From: Oreohelix idahoensis
Taxonomy: Eukaryota; Mollusca; Gastropoda; Stylommatophora; Oreohelicidae
NCBI GenBank assembly: GCA_024509875.1
Contig: JAMPIV010003461.1
Coordinates: 310,001 to 374,000, forward strand
DNA: 64,000 nucleotides
Direction: 5' to 3'
The notes below the pieces were generated by a model. It did not search any database and had not been told where the DNA came from. It saw only the letters and a program-made list of their open reading frames with translations. The stretch's first letter is position 1. Each line of letters starts with the position of its first letter. Position numbers and translations under genes: made by a program. Below are positions 44,286 to 57,840 of the stretch, piece by piece.

Positions 44286-44944
44286 AGATTATACAAGTAT
44301 TACGTTATATTAGGAACTATCTGAAATACTCGTAGTTATTGCGTTTAAGACACTGCTACGTTAAAATCAAAGTGATGTCAAAGACATAATTCAACTAAAT
44401 GAGTGTTAAATTTGACCTCGAAGAACAAAGATGAACAATCGAGCTAAAACTAATTATTTTAATTAAACATTAACGACACATTTTTGTTTACATAAACAAT
44501 TTTTTTTTTCTTCTGCTTTCCTTTTGAAAACGTGTTCCTACCCCATTAATCCGGACAAATCGAAAATCACAACAATACTCTGCCTCATTCAATGTTATTA
44601 AGGGATCTTATACATTTTTTGGTCTGATTTTAAATAACTTTTTCTTCTTCCATTCCAAATATAATTTCTGTTTCTATTTTTGTTTTAGTTCCCTGAAATA
44701 CTTTCAATGTTCGATACATTCACTGCAACAGACTTCATTTCTGTTCTCTAATTGCGAGTTCAGTTTTTACATTTTCACATAAAATAATGAAGAAATTAAA
44801 AACATTTAATATTCAATTTTTTAACTTCCTGTTTCAGCTGTGTATACGGCACCCCCGCGTAGTCCCTGGGGGGATTCTGAGGAGGCAAATAGTCGGATGA
44901 CTGCTTCTTTAGACTTGTATAATAAGAGGCGTCTAATAAGAGGT

Positions 44945-45061
44945 TGTGCTTGTGGCTGGCAACCTCATCAACCCTAAATTGCTACAGAAACCCGCAGTGT
45001 AAGAGGACATGCATGTTATGGTGCAGCTTCTTGCAAGGATACCAGCTGCTGTGGTGGGTCC
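44945..45061 (+). repeat. Dispersed repeat RE-1, copy E
   Basis: tggctggcaacctcatcaac, then attgctacagaaaccc and ataccagctgctgtggtggg. It directly abuts the (CATT)n tail of a LINE-B copy on the opposite strand, so one probably inserted at the end of the other. Confidence 0.7.
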
Positions 45062-46124
45062 ATTTTCATTCATTCATTCATAACCCTCCACTCCCAAAGG
45101 AGCATAGGTCATCAACAAACACATGCCAAGTCCTCCTGTCATGTGCCATCATCTCAAGTTCTTTCCACGTTCTCCTTATTATTTTCACCTCTGTTTTCAG
45201 CTCTCTTCTCCATGTGCTTCTTGGTCTACCTCTGCCTCTCTTGCCCTGGGAGTTCCAGAACAAGGACTGCCTTGTAATGCTATCAACAGGTTTCCTCAGT
45301 GTCTGTCCTATCCATCGCCATTGTCTTCTTCTCATCTCTTGTTCCACTGGCACTTGTCTGGTACTTGTCCTCAGTTCCACGTTGGTAACCTTGTCATACC
45401 ATTTTAATCTCTCTATTCTACGCAAGCACCCATTTATGAAAGTCTGTAGCTTTTTGGTTGTTGTCTTTGTTGTTCTCCATGTCTCCGAGCCATACAATAG
45501 GACTGACTTCACATTTGAGTTGAAGATTCTTATTTTCGTGTTGGATCGGATTTCACTTGATCTCCATATATTTCCCAATGCAATGAAAGCTCCTCTTGCC
45601 TTTTGTATTCTTATTTTGATATCGCTGTCTGTCCCTCCAACTTTGTCTATATTACTGCCAAGATATGCGTACGATTCTACATCTTGTATTGGTGTTTCTT
45701 CAAGTTCAATCCTGTTATTATTACCTGCATTTATTCTCATTATTTTGGTCTTTTCCCTGTGTATTTTCAGACCCAATTGCTGTGACCTCTCATCGAGTGT
45801 TTTCAATTTGTCCTGCATCTGATTACGGTTATGGGACAGAAGAGCCAAGTCATCAGCAAAATCCAAATCATCCAACTGCTAAGTCAGAGTCCACTGGATT
45901 CCATTTCTGTTGTGTGTTGTCGATGATCTCATAACCAAGTCTATTGCTAGTAAGAAAAGAAATGGAGACAAGCGGCATCCTTGTCGCACTCCTGTTCTTA
46001 TCCCAAACGGTTCTGTAAGCTGTCCTTCTTGAAGAACTCTGCATGTCATGTCTTCATATGTTTTCTTTATTAAATTAATGATCTTCACATGGAACGATAA
46101 AAAACAAGAATGTTTAGAAGGCAA
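45062..46124 (-). mobile_element. LINE-B 3' half
   Basis: Minus-strand LINE with a 3' microsatellite tail (plus cattcattcattcat, 45067-45081). It is 5'-truncated at about 46120 inside the RT. It shares 3' sequence with 35060-35315 and 47391-47770. Confidence 0.85.
45078..46124 (-). pseudogene. LINE-B reverse transcriptase, one nonsense codon
   Basis: Two frames, 46124-45879 and 45875-45078, lie in the same register and are separated only by a TAG at 45879-45881. Motifs in order: GIRTGVRQGCRLSPFLF, FADDLALLSHNRN (catalytic), GLKIHREKTKIM, SYAYLGSNIDKVG, SVLLYGSETW, WRWIGQTLRKP and GKRGRGRPRSTWRREL, ending MAHDRRTW. Apart from the stop the palm-to-C-terminus region is intact. Absence of the endonuclease makes it inactive anyway. 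Confidence 0.9.
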
Positions 46125-46129
46125 TTTTC

Positions 46130-46180
46130 ATTTGTCTCTAACACTTTACTCTCTAACGGCAGTATCTGCTATGAGACTAA
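46130..46180 (+). repeat. SINE-1 tail remnant
   Basis: gtctctaacactttactctc then taacggcagtatctgctatg matches the 3' end of SINE-1 without its tRNA head. Confidence 0.55.
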
Positions 46181-46416
46181 AAGAAAAAGTCTACATTTAT
46201 CTCGAGTGGTCTATGGCACTATAGTCATAATTCCTGCAGCCTGGTATGGTAGTATAACGGGCAGGGTGTATGTGGGAAGATCTACAAGGGTAGAGACTCA
46301 CAGCAACAAATGCACCCCTTCAGTAAGCTACCTGCTTAGGTGATAATTCATGATAAATAAATGCACACCAACGGCTAGTTCAGTCTCCGTAAGTTTATAT
46401 AACATTATAACAAGTC

Positions 46417-46431
46417 ACAATGGACGTAGGG
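46417..46431. repeat. Left TSD of SINE-2
   Basis: acaatggacgtaggg, identical to 46695-46709. Confidence 0.95.
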
Positions 46432-46694
46432 AGCCACGGGGGCGCAGTGGTTAGTGCACTGGCTTCCTAGCTCTGTGGTCCATGGTTCGATCCCCAATTT
46501 TTTAGACCGCAAACAGCTCCGGGGTCGACGCAGCCTCAAAAATTGGGTACCAGAGAAACTTCTGGGAAGGTTAAGGCGGCCGGCGTGATGCTGACCACAT
46601 CACCCCTAGCGTGCCGATGGCCAAGAAAATACGGGCCTAACACCATATTCCCAATATGCCTCAATGGGCATGTAATGAGATCCTTTACCTTTTT
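46432..46694 (+). mobile_element. tRNA-derived SINE-2 with perfect 15-bp TSD
   Basis: 263 bp. Head agccacgggggcgcagtggt then tagtgcactgg (A box) and ggttcgatccc (B box) at tRNA spacing. A GC-rich tRNA-unrelated body of about 200 bp ends in cctttaccttttt. Both copies of a 15-bp target duplication are intact, so both ends are fixed precisely and the insertion is recent. The acceptor stem does not pair, so it is not a tRNA gene. Confidence 0.93.
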
Positions 46695-46709
46695 ACAATG
46701 GACGTAGGG
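46695..46709. repeat. Right TSD of SINE-2
   Basis: acaatggacgtaggg following the T-rich tail. Confidence 0.95.
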
Positions 46710-47180
46710 CCATATACAGCCACAGCGATATAACAAAATCCATAATATTTCTCAACCACATTGGTTAACCAGCGAACTACTTCAACAGTCTTCTTCATGA
46801 ACAAAAAGCTTCACAATAATCACTGGCCCTCTACAAAACTTCTCTTCCCACACGCCACTAGCCATCAACTTCCCCTTCCAGCACACTTCACTGCCCATTC
46901 GTTCCCTGCTACAAAAGTTCACAAAAACACGTGAATTCCTTACACACGCCTCGCTGACCACACATAACTACCACGTAATTTACTACTCGGCTGTATGCCA
47001 ATCACAACACCAATTGTTAAACAGTCACAACAGCAAAAGTACACACTAATTTGCAAAAATTTACTCATACTAAAATTAGCCCCCGCAGGAGCAGAGGACT
47101 ATTTATTCAAGCAAACACACAAACCACTCCTTGACAGGTAGCACATTTCTCTGCATTCTGACGAAATATCATTATTTATT
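46710..47180. other. No gene recognised
   Basis: No supported feature. Confidence 0.4.
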
Positions 47181-47390
47181 GTTTTATTATCTGTGTAACT
47201 TATCCGTTTTATTATCTGTGTAACTTATCCGTTTTATTATCTGTGTAACTTATCCGTTTTATTATCTGTGTAATTTATCCGTTTTATTATCTGTGTAACT
47301 TATCCGTTTTTTATCTGTGTAACTTATCCGTTTTTATCTGTGTAACTTATCCGTTTTATTATCTGTGTAACTTATCTGTTTTATTCAGTA
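47181..47390. repeat. 25-bp tandem repeat, about 8 copies
   Basis: Unit gttttattatctgtgtaact followed by tatcc; two copies are shortened by 2-4 bases. Confidence 0.95.
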
Positions 47391-47775
47391 TCTGTCTGCT
47401 CCCTGTGGAGCAAATGGCTTTCAACAAATACACTCCAAGCCTAGCTGTCTTGTGCCATCCGCTCAAGGGCTTTCCCTGTTTTCTTTATTACTTTCCAGTT
47501 CTCATCTCCGTGAGTTTTTGTCTCCCTTTTCTCTTACCATGAGGATTCCAGAACACGGACTGCCTTGTGTAGCTATCAGATAGTTTTGTGTTCTCGATAT
47601 TTGTCATATCTAACGCCCGCATCTTCTCGTCACCTTTTGTTCCTGTGGTACTTGCTATGTTTCGCTGGTCAATATTGGTCACATGTTGGTTTTCAGTTAC
47701 CTTTTCTAAATAGTCACAAGCACATATGCTTGTTTGTTTGTTTTTTTGACTCACCAGCCTCATCAGTACCAACAA
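47391..47775 (-). pseudogene. LINE-B relic, C-terminal region
   Basis: Minus frame with DYLEKVTENQHVTNIDQRN, a KGDEKMRALD stretch, YTRQSVFWNPHGKRKGRQK and then TEMRTGK, colinear with the LINE-B C-terminus at 45130-45420 but eroded. Here the sequence before FWNPHGKR is the normal RT tail, unlike the two short derivatives. The 3' end merges into the 25-bp tandem array. Confidence 0.7.
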
Positions 47776-47848
47776 CAGAATGTAGTCTACCTCCCTTCTT
47801 CGTCAAACAATTCTGGTCATGCGTTGCGGAAAGATTTTTCGTTGTGCT

Positions 47849-47875
47849 CGTAACGTTTTAGGCCCCGTATGGTTC

Positions 47876-47945
<70 letters not shown>

Positions 47946-47997
47946 GGGTGGGGGGAGGGGTCGTGATGTGATAAAGAAAGAATTTGACTGCAGCTCT
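47849..47997. repeat. (GA)n microsatellite in a duplicated block, copy 1
   Basis: cgtaacgttttaggccccgt then atggttcatgag, (GA) of about 35 units (47877-47948), then tgataaagaaagaatttgac and tgcagctc. The same framework recurs at 48764-48868 with a shorter (GA)n, so the microsatellite travelled within a larger repeat. Confidence 0.85.
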
Positions 47998-48763
47998 GTT
48001 ACGTGTCTTTTATATGTTAATGTTAATATGTAGTGACAGGATGGTTCCTGTGGCCAAGTTCACTTCTAGGGTAGTAGACGTATCAGACACCGAAACAGGC
48101 CAACATCAATCATAATTATTTGAGCCACAACGGACGAAGTGGACGGTATACATTTTTATTAAATACTTCAACGCAGCTCCAAATTCAATATAGTTCATGC
48201 CAATATACAATGGCATATAATATGCAGTCGTCTATATAACTTTATGCGGTCCGTTCATGTCTGGAACGCTGTCCTTTTCATTCTCAACATTTGTAATATA
48301 TATTCACACTCGATACTGAGAAGCTATACTCCCTGTAAATCACAGAAGATCTTGATGTATTAGTGATGGAATAACACAGGGATATACACTGAAATTCAGG
48401 AGCTCAAACACATGCGTCCACTCGCCATGACACACAATGTTAGAAGACCCCCAGCAGACGCTTCCCTCACGTCTGCTTTTTTAGTTTCACGTCTGCCAAA
48501 CAACTATATGACGTCACTTCCTGTATTAATAAGTGACTTTGTATAAAATAAACAAACAATAAGCCCTGTTGAGCTACCTATTATACCGACAGAATCGTTA
48601 TGAATTTTAATCATAACATTACCCCCCCCCCCCCGCACAAATAATGGAAACAAAGTTTTCATTATTCCCGTGGTGTATAACATCACCAGAGTGAAATATG
48701 GTAACATCAAATACACTGTACGTAAGAACTAGCATAGCACCCAGGTTTTTGCCAAAGGGAATA
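47998..48763. other. No gene recognised; C-run at 48622-48634
   Basis: No supported gene. A 13-base C run lies near 48622. Confidence 0.4.
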
Positions 48764-48790
48764 CGTAACCTTTTAAGCCCCGTATGGTTC

Positions 48791-48825
<35 letters not shown>

Positions 48826-48868
48826 GGGTCAAGGGATGAGATAAAGAAAGAATTGGACTGCAGCTCCC
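48764..48868. repeat. (GA)n microsatellite in a duplicated block, copy 2
   Basis: cgtaaccttttaagccccgt then atggttcat, a (GA) run at 48792-48822, and gataaagaaagaattggact then gcagctc. Pairs with 47849-47997. Confidence 0.85.
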
Positions 48869-51038
48869 TCAGACATGTCGTGCAAGCCACCTAATATCAG
48901 GTTTTAAATGACTCAAGCAACGTTGTAAAGTACAGCAACTTTCTACAGAAACCACTGCGATAAAAGCATCAACACCAACACGAAGCCAGATACCGACCGA
49001 CTGAAGAGGAGAAGCTGTCAACCTTGATTTATTGCTTACCTGAGTGCATTGACCTGCAGCCTGCTTCAATAGTCGGATCAAAACCTGGCCTGTTTAAATC
49101 TTGGAGGGTTTTATTCGTGTCATCAAACTTGAGGTCGTATGTCGTGTCAATCCAGCTGCCTGGAACGTCGCAGGAGCACAGTGATTGCGCAGGATCTACC
49201 TCTTTAGACCCCCTCAGTCTTGGGTGGGCTAACGAAACGACCATCAGCGGGTGCTGTGTGCAAGAAACTAAGAAGGACATAATTTTTTAGAGATGAGTAC
49301 TCATTAGTACCATTTCTGTCAGCATTGTGAGCAAAGTAACTGTCAGTGACGAGAAAGCGAGTTAGCGTAGCAAGAGACAATAATAAGATCATAGCTGATA
49401 AATTATACGTAATTAACAGCACAGCTGATACATTTACTATAATTGAGTAACAGCACAGCTGATATAATTTTTTTGTTCCTATAATTGGAAGACTTGTAAT
49501 ATATATAAATATATGTGAATCATGTGTGAACTTACAAATCCATTACATTCCATTGTTTCAACATCCACCCTTCAGCACACGAGTAGATAGTGTATATACT
49601 AAATAAATAATAAGGAAATTATATTTGAAGACTTGTCAATTTTATCATTGTTAAGTAAAATCTGTTTCCTTGTCTTAATATCACAGTTAGTTACACAGCG
49701 GAGGTGGCAATTTATGTCGGTCTCCTCTCTACTATTTTTTAGAGATCAGATCATTCACAGCCGTAACTAATTTGTGATACCAGTAGTTCTCTCAGACACT
49801 GGGACTTCACCATTTTCTGCAGAAATTATATTTCTGTAATTGTCAGTACTATACTGATCCAAGAGCCAATAAAAAACCTCACGCCACATCACGTCATGCT
49901 ACATAAGGAGCGAACAGGAACATAACGATGAGGATGCGGTAGGGAGAGAGCTGACAGACTAGCCTCGAGAGCACTTATAGTGGGTACATTGGATTTAAAA
50001 AGAGATAATAAGGACAAATAAATATGGCCTGTTAGAGACCGACGCTTCAATCAATGAATCAAAGCAACTCAGATACCTGGAATTCGGCATCAAGCGTAAG
50101 ACTAGCAGAGATGGACGCATGACAGGATGAGTCAAGCGTGTGTATACAACCAGCGTGCTAAAAGAACAATGAACGTTCATACCCAACGATATTTGCCTAG
50201 GGAGACTGAGCACCATGGGCTTGACGGAGTGCAGTGAGGTCGATTCTGAACAACAATAACAATAAACCTTTAGTGCAGTTTGTGTAAAGATTGTACCAAG
50301 TCTCTGACGCACAGCCAATTACTCAAAGAATCGCTTTTTTCATCCATTTCCTTTCGTTTAACGTTAATTAATTTTGTTTTTTCATGCATATTCCCTTATT
50401 CGTCTTCGAAAACCCTCACATGTCAACTTGGAGAAGCGTGTACGAAGTAGGTGCCTGCATCAGGTGGCCGTCACATTCATTATAATTAGTACGTATCCTC
50501 CAGCTGACTGACCATCTCTGACGGGTATTCTTCGCTTGTAGAGTTGACAGTCCGTCACAGACTTGGCTTAATTCGGACGTCCGAAAGCTGGTTAATTAAT
50601 CTTGTCCGTGACCCTAAGACCCGTAGGAATTTTGAGGTGGACGAGTTTTCTCTTCAGATCCTGTCAGGGCATACCTAAAGGAAGGGTAAAATATTGGGTA
50701 GACATCTAGCAACCCGGGCATAAGTTTTATTGGACGCCATTTTGTTTTTGGCATATACGTGCAGTGGCTAGTATTGAATTTCGTAATTTTCTGTTCTTGT
50801 CAATATACCTATACCAAATATGACATGTTTTTTGGATTCCTTATAAAATGTCCTATATGATAAGACTATTTTTACTCCTCTGGTACCTTTGACTGTGAAT
50901 ATTCAAGGAAAACACAAAAGAAAATACATAAAAGATGGGAATAGATGACAATGTATTGAAGTATGAACATTAAATTCCGGTACATTAAAAAAGAGAATCA
51001 CAAACTATATACAGAGTTAAACGGTCATTGTCAGTACT
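48869..51038. other. No gene recognised
   Basis: A weak RE-1-like patch lies at 48920-48965 (tttctacagaaaccactgcg). Otherwise AT-rich sequence with a patch of repeated agcacagctgata units at 49390-49465 and no supported gene. Confidence 0.4.
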
Positions 51039-51704
51039 TTATACATGTTCCTGAATGTCACAAGTCATTTTAGCATTTGCAAAAGGACGTAATAGAAATA
51101 ATGTTTTGCGGCACCGGCATCGTTTTGTCTGACAGCTCTTGCAAGTACAGATAAGAATCACATCTTCAGGTAGCTCAATAATGCAAGGGTCTGGCGTGAG
51201 TGATGAGTCATCAGCACTGATTGTCCATCCAAAATCCATTGTGGCTAATGGTTCGTCCATGATCAACAATGTAGAGCATGAGTATACCATGTAAAATGAT
51301 CTTTTCAGGTGACCTCGCAATGAAGAGCTTGTGCATGGTAGGCCTTGTAAGTTTGGAAGATTAGCGTGGGTCATCATTTCAAATCAAAGTGCGTCAAATG
51401 TCTTGAACATGTCTTGCTCAGAGCCTGGTTTTAGAACCTTTAACAAGTATTCCTCGAAAAGCATAAAGGATTGAGTACTTAGAGGAAGACGCCAACCAAA
51501 GTTGTGCAGAGACATTTCGGGTTCTGCCTTGAGCGATGACCCGTTGGTGCCTATCTTACTGGTCACATCAGATCCTGTAAGAAAATGGGTAGCAAGAAGG
51601 ACGTCTGTGGTAGCACCTATCTTGTCTACAAGAGTATGGAATGGTATGATATCTAATGCCGACTTCCTCATCCATAGTTCATTTGTAGAAAGAATGAGTA
51701 TCAC
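51039..51704 (-). pseudogene. TE-associated Cys-rich protein relic, C-terminal part
   Basis: Minus frame from 51704 to 51039, interrupted only by one TGA (51384-51386). The first part holds VLLATHFLTGSDVTSKIGTN. The second holds HLKRSFYMVYSC, MDFGWTISADDSSLTPD and a cysteine cluster ICTCKSCQTKRCRCRK. The THxLTGxDxTSKxG block followed by a GW-x-LxP segment and a C-C-x-RC-CRK cluster recurs in uncharacterised multicopy proteins of many invertebrates, usually thought to be transposon-borne. I cannot name the family or a function. The frame upstream of 51704 is broken. Confidence 0.55.
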
Positions 51705-51989
51705 AAAACAGTGACCATCCTAACGCCGGAGTAGGTCCACTTTCAAGCAACACGCCGCTAAGGATAGTTTCTCATTGTTGATACCGTCTTCAGAAACTCG
51801 CTCAGGGGATCTTGAATCCAACTGTAGTTGTCAAGTGACGCCCACAAGCTTGCCAGCTGCACAGGAAGCTTCGTAGTGGTAGCAATGGAAATCAATGGTA
51901 GTGGTTGCACAGAAGACGTTCTTTCTCTCTCAGCATTTTTGATTGATGATTTAAGGTAGCTGTCAAAAACACAGTCAACAAATACACTC

Positions 51990-52330
51990 CAACTCCAGTC
52001 TTAGAAGTAAGCACTGGTGTATAGTTGTCACAGGAATAGTCAGACTGTGAAAATCAATGGCCCAGATGGTAAGAAGTAGTACCAGGATTTAAGGTGTCTC
52101 CTCCCCACAACTATCCTATGATAAATTAATGTAATGGGATAAATGAAATGAATAAGAACTTGAAACACAATGGTAAAAAGTAAACAAGTCCTCAGGTACA
52201 ATTAATGAAATCATTTAATATTTATAATGATTGTCTTTTTCTGCTTTTTGGAAAAGAGTAATAAAAATATTCACAAAATATTCACAGATTTAATGTTATC
52301 TCTTACATAGAGTAATTGTAGGAATGTTCT
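51990..52330. repeat. Dispersed repeat RE-4, copy 2
   Basis: Loosely colinear with 40090-40430, sharing gcactggtgtata, tcctcaggtacaattaatga and the aatattcacag end. It separates the two coding relics at 51039-51704 and 52470-52793. Confidence 0.45.
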
Positions 52331-52469
52331 TTCCTCTTGGAGAAATAAATTTACAAATAAAAAGTTACTTGGCACTTTAATCAGTAGTACTGTCCTTTTC
52401 AAATCAGGATCTGGAATGCTATTTTCTTGGTTAGTAAAGTTAATGAACACTTGCTTTACTGTTCTATTA

Positions 52470-52793
52470 TTACTGTTCTTTAAGTCCTTTGACTTTTAAC
52501 ACAGGCTTATCATCATCTGACGTGCTACTTAAAATACATATGAAAGCTTCTATAGCTGTTTTAGCTGGTGTTTCATATAAGCTTCTGTCAGTTCCTTTAG
52601 AGAACACTAACTTGGTTCCTGGATACTGATGACACTGTACTATCATGGAGTTTATCAGTCTTGGCAGACCCAACAGTAGGAGTACCAAGAACAAGTTGTA
52701 GTTCACTCTTTGGGTTCCTGCACGTATGTGGCATTGCCATTGATGAACGTACTCAGGCGTCTGATACTTGACAGTATGGATTGGATTGTCCAA
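52470..52793 (-). pseudogene. Possible upstream exon or piece of the same relic gene
   Basis: A 107-codon minus frame (TVKYQTPEYVHQWQCHIRAG, LLLLGLPRLINSMIVQCHQY, ETPAKTAIEAFICILSS). It lies just upstream of, and on the same strand as, the Cys-rich relic. No domain was recognised on its own. Assignment to the same gene is by position only. Confidence 0.3.
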
Positions 52794-55189
<2,396 letters not shown>

Positions 55190-55450
55190 AAATCACAGGG
55201 TGTTACGCCTTGCAGTCCACCTTACTGGGACCCGTTTAATTAAATGAAGATAACTTGATCCTCCTGGCACCAAATGCAGAATTCACTATGGGGGTCACCC
55301 AAAAGAGGTCAACCAAAAGTGCAACGGGAAGGCCAGTGGAAAATTCTTAGAGAGAAATTTTAAGACAGTCTGCATGTAACTGTCAAAAACAGCGGACGCG
55401 AGCTAATGGGCCCCGAAGCGGGATTACCTTTGCAAAATCAGTAGTAAATC
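55190..55450 (+). pseudogene. Possible LINE C-terminal relic
   Basis: Plus strand reads VLRLAVHLTGTRLIK, then GGHPKEVNQKCNGKASGKFL in a shifted frame. This resembles the LRWAGHV-RM-x-RLPK and GGQKKRYKD segments of LINE polymerase C-termini. Heavily mutated; low certainty. Confidence 0.3.
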
Positions 55451-55814
55451 GTTCGAGCGAGTAAGTAGATCTAATATTGTTGACTTTATAACCTGAATAA
55501 TCATATGTTTATCTACAGCTTATTATTTCAGTACCTTTTGTTAGGCAAAGTTCTATAATTTCTTTCATCTTCATTGTGACAGTCATTAATGTTCCTTGAT
55601 TTTTTTACATGAAACTACTGAACGATTTCTACTGTATGGTTTCATCTATGACCTAACATTTTCCTGTTTTAATGTGTTTATATGCATGTATCCTGTGCTA
55701 TGATTATACTATCAGGTTATATGAATGTTTATAACATAAACATAGAAATATGTAAGTATAGGCAACCGTACTGTAGCCATCTGTATGAATGTAATAATTC
55801 GACTGACTCTGGAA

Positions 55815-56135
55815 GCCAACGGTTCTCAGCCTTCGAGACCAGGAACACCCTAAAATAGAATCACTGCTCAAGTAGCAAGAATGTAAATCAGGGGTTCTCA
55901 AGCCTCGGCAGCAATGTTTCACTACAGCACGGGAAACTATAACCCAGTGGTTCTCCAACCATTGGTGGCAACGATCCCAAAAATGTATGTACTGCTCTAG
56001 GGGCACAATGTGAACCAGTAGTTCTCAAACATTTGATGACCACAGTCCCAAACATCACAGTTTGTGCAACTCACTGCCCACATGGGGAAAACCACTGCTG
56101 CAAATAAGCAGACAGCGAGAGGTTGAGAACTCCCA
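55815..56135. repeat. Cluster of hAT-like termini
   Basis: Four direct copies of a terminus-like word: acggttctcagcc (55819), caggggttctcaagcc (55889), cagtggttctccaacc (55945) and cagtagttctcaaac (56016). A reverse copy, gagaggttgagaactcc, lies at 56117-56133. CAGTGGTTCTCAACC-like ends are typical of Charlie-type hAT elements and their MITEs. No transposase is present. Confidence 0.6.
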
Positions 56136-56344
56136 ATAAGCTTACACTGTCAGTTAAGAAGGAGTATTTCCTAGATACTAGATAACACTTGGTTATGGAA
56201 TGTTAGCTATGACTGTTTTAATTTGATTTCTGATGGACGGTTATCGCCCAGCAGACATAGATGATTTCTCTTGAAACACAACTAATGGGACTTCAATTGT
56301 TTAATCATCCAGTCCAACCGGGTTACGGGTCCAGGGTACAGATC

Positions 56345-56515
56345 AATTTACGAGTCCACGGTACCAAAGGCTACCCCTACCAACCATACCCTATCAACCA
56401 GGTTACCCTATCAACCAGGTTACCATACCAAACCAAACCATACCCTACCAACCAGGTTTACTATACTAACCATCCCATACCAAAGTACAACTCTAGGCTG
56501 TCATACCAGGTGACT
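56345..56515. repeat. Imperfect tandem repeat (accctatcaaccaggttacc)
   Basis: Five or six diverged units around taccctatcaaccaggttac, with accataccaaaccaaacc variants. Confidence 0.7.
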
Positions 56516-56900
56516 CTAACCTGAGTCATAGTCCAGTAGGCAGAGAAGGTATTCAGCAGAGCTGACTTACTCCATCCGTGTTTGTGATGTGCACTGAATC
56601 CAGGGAAGCAAACTCTGCCACCCTCTTAACCCATTGAACTGTTTACACTACCTGAAGTGCTGGGACAGACCAAACCAAGAGAGTCAGAACAAAAATCATC
56701 ACAGCAGCTACTGAAGTTCTTGGAGAGATGAGTATAAAACCTACTGATGCGTGATGCCATATGATGATGGATGGTATCCGCATGTCTGGTTTTGTGTAGT
56801 GTGCAGATGTGTTCAGTCAAACAATGTTCATACAAAAATAACAGGGCAATCCACATAGGACGTCAGTAAACTCACGACGTATAAAGTCAATGATTCTTGA
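56516..56900. other. No gene recognised
   Basis: Nothing supported. The left end of the Gypsy 3' LTR may lie in or just right of this stretch. Confidence 0.35.
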
Positions 56901-57823
56901 AACAGCCGTTGACGTTTTTCTTCATTATTTATTGTGGACGCCACAGTGACAAAATGGTTACGCGAATATGTAGACACATCAAACAGTCATTATCACAGCA
57001 ACATTCAATACAGCAATAGACGGTAGACAGCATTACAATGATGAGTCAGATGCATGTTATATTTCATAGTGCTGTAAATGTAGTCAGGTGAAAAACTCCA
57101 TCCTTTTCTATAACAGCCAGGAGATAACCAGATATATGAGATCAGTTCACTCTCCTTAGTCTGACTTCAGCAAGACAGACACGTCTGCCGAAGTATAAAT
57201 AATGTCATCAAAAATATCCTCTAGATAACAAAGGTTTTTCAAACCTAGTTCAGGTAACCAAGTAGCAAGTAATAGTCCTTGGGACCTGCATCAACCGATG
57301 CAGCACAATACAGCGACATGTGAGCTAGGAAAACATCTCGTGACGACGACTTTCGAAGACAGGCTATGAACCAGAAATCGTTCACGACCAAAAATCGATA
57401 GAGTTAATGAAAATGTTAATTTACCTTGCCTTCAGGAAATACACAGAAATATCACGCCTCCCGACATGTGGGAAACACTAGAGGTATTATCTCGAATAAA
57501 CGAAATATCCATTAAGAGGACTACACATCCCTGACAGAACAAAAAATAGCGGAGATCCCCTCTTCAACGAGGCATCTCTTTCGCCATTCCAAATCGCTCA
57601 CTCCACTAGTGGTGGGCGGAAACCGATCGACCAAGAAGCAAGACAAGTCATGCGCAGTCCAGCGCAAAATGACCCCAGCTCAAAACTTAACTGCATTCAA
57701 TACCAACGCGAGAAGACAAATGCTTACCGAGAAAAGTAACTATAAATTTCAAGCAGTTGTTGCCCTTGCGTTATAAAATAGATATTGTAATAAAATGATG
57801 TTGCGAGAATTTATCACGCAACA
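56900..57823 (-). repeat. Probable 3' LTR of the Gypsy element (left edge uncertain)
   Basis: Reading on the minus strand, a polypurine tract (57840-57824) is followed at 57823 by tgttgcgtgataaattctcg then caaca, a TG start with a small inverted repeat. Minus-strand AATAAA at about 56925 may be the polyadenylation signal. The 5' LTR is outside the window, so the far edge cannot be fixed by comparison. Confidence 0.45.
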
Positions 57824-57840
57824 TATCACCACCTCCTCCC
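57824..57840 (-). promoter_or_regulatory. Polypurine tract
   Basis: Minus strand gggaggaggtggtgata directly before the TG of the presumed 3' LTR. It primes plus-strand DNA synthesis in LTR retroelements. A second purine-rich candidate (minus agatgatagaggaggac) lies at 58444-58460, followed by tgagtag. Confidence 0.6.

Noticed and set aside
44944..45822. 292-codon plus-strand frame
   Set aside because: Antisense of the LINE-B reverse transcriptase at 45078-45875; composition is typical of a shadow frame.
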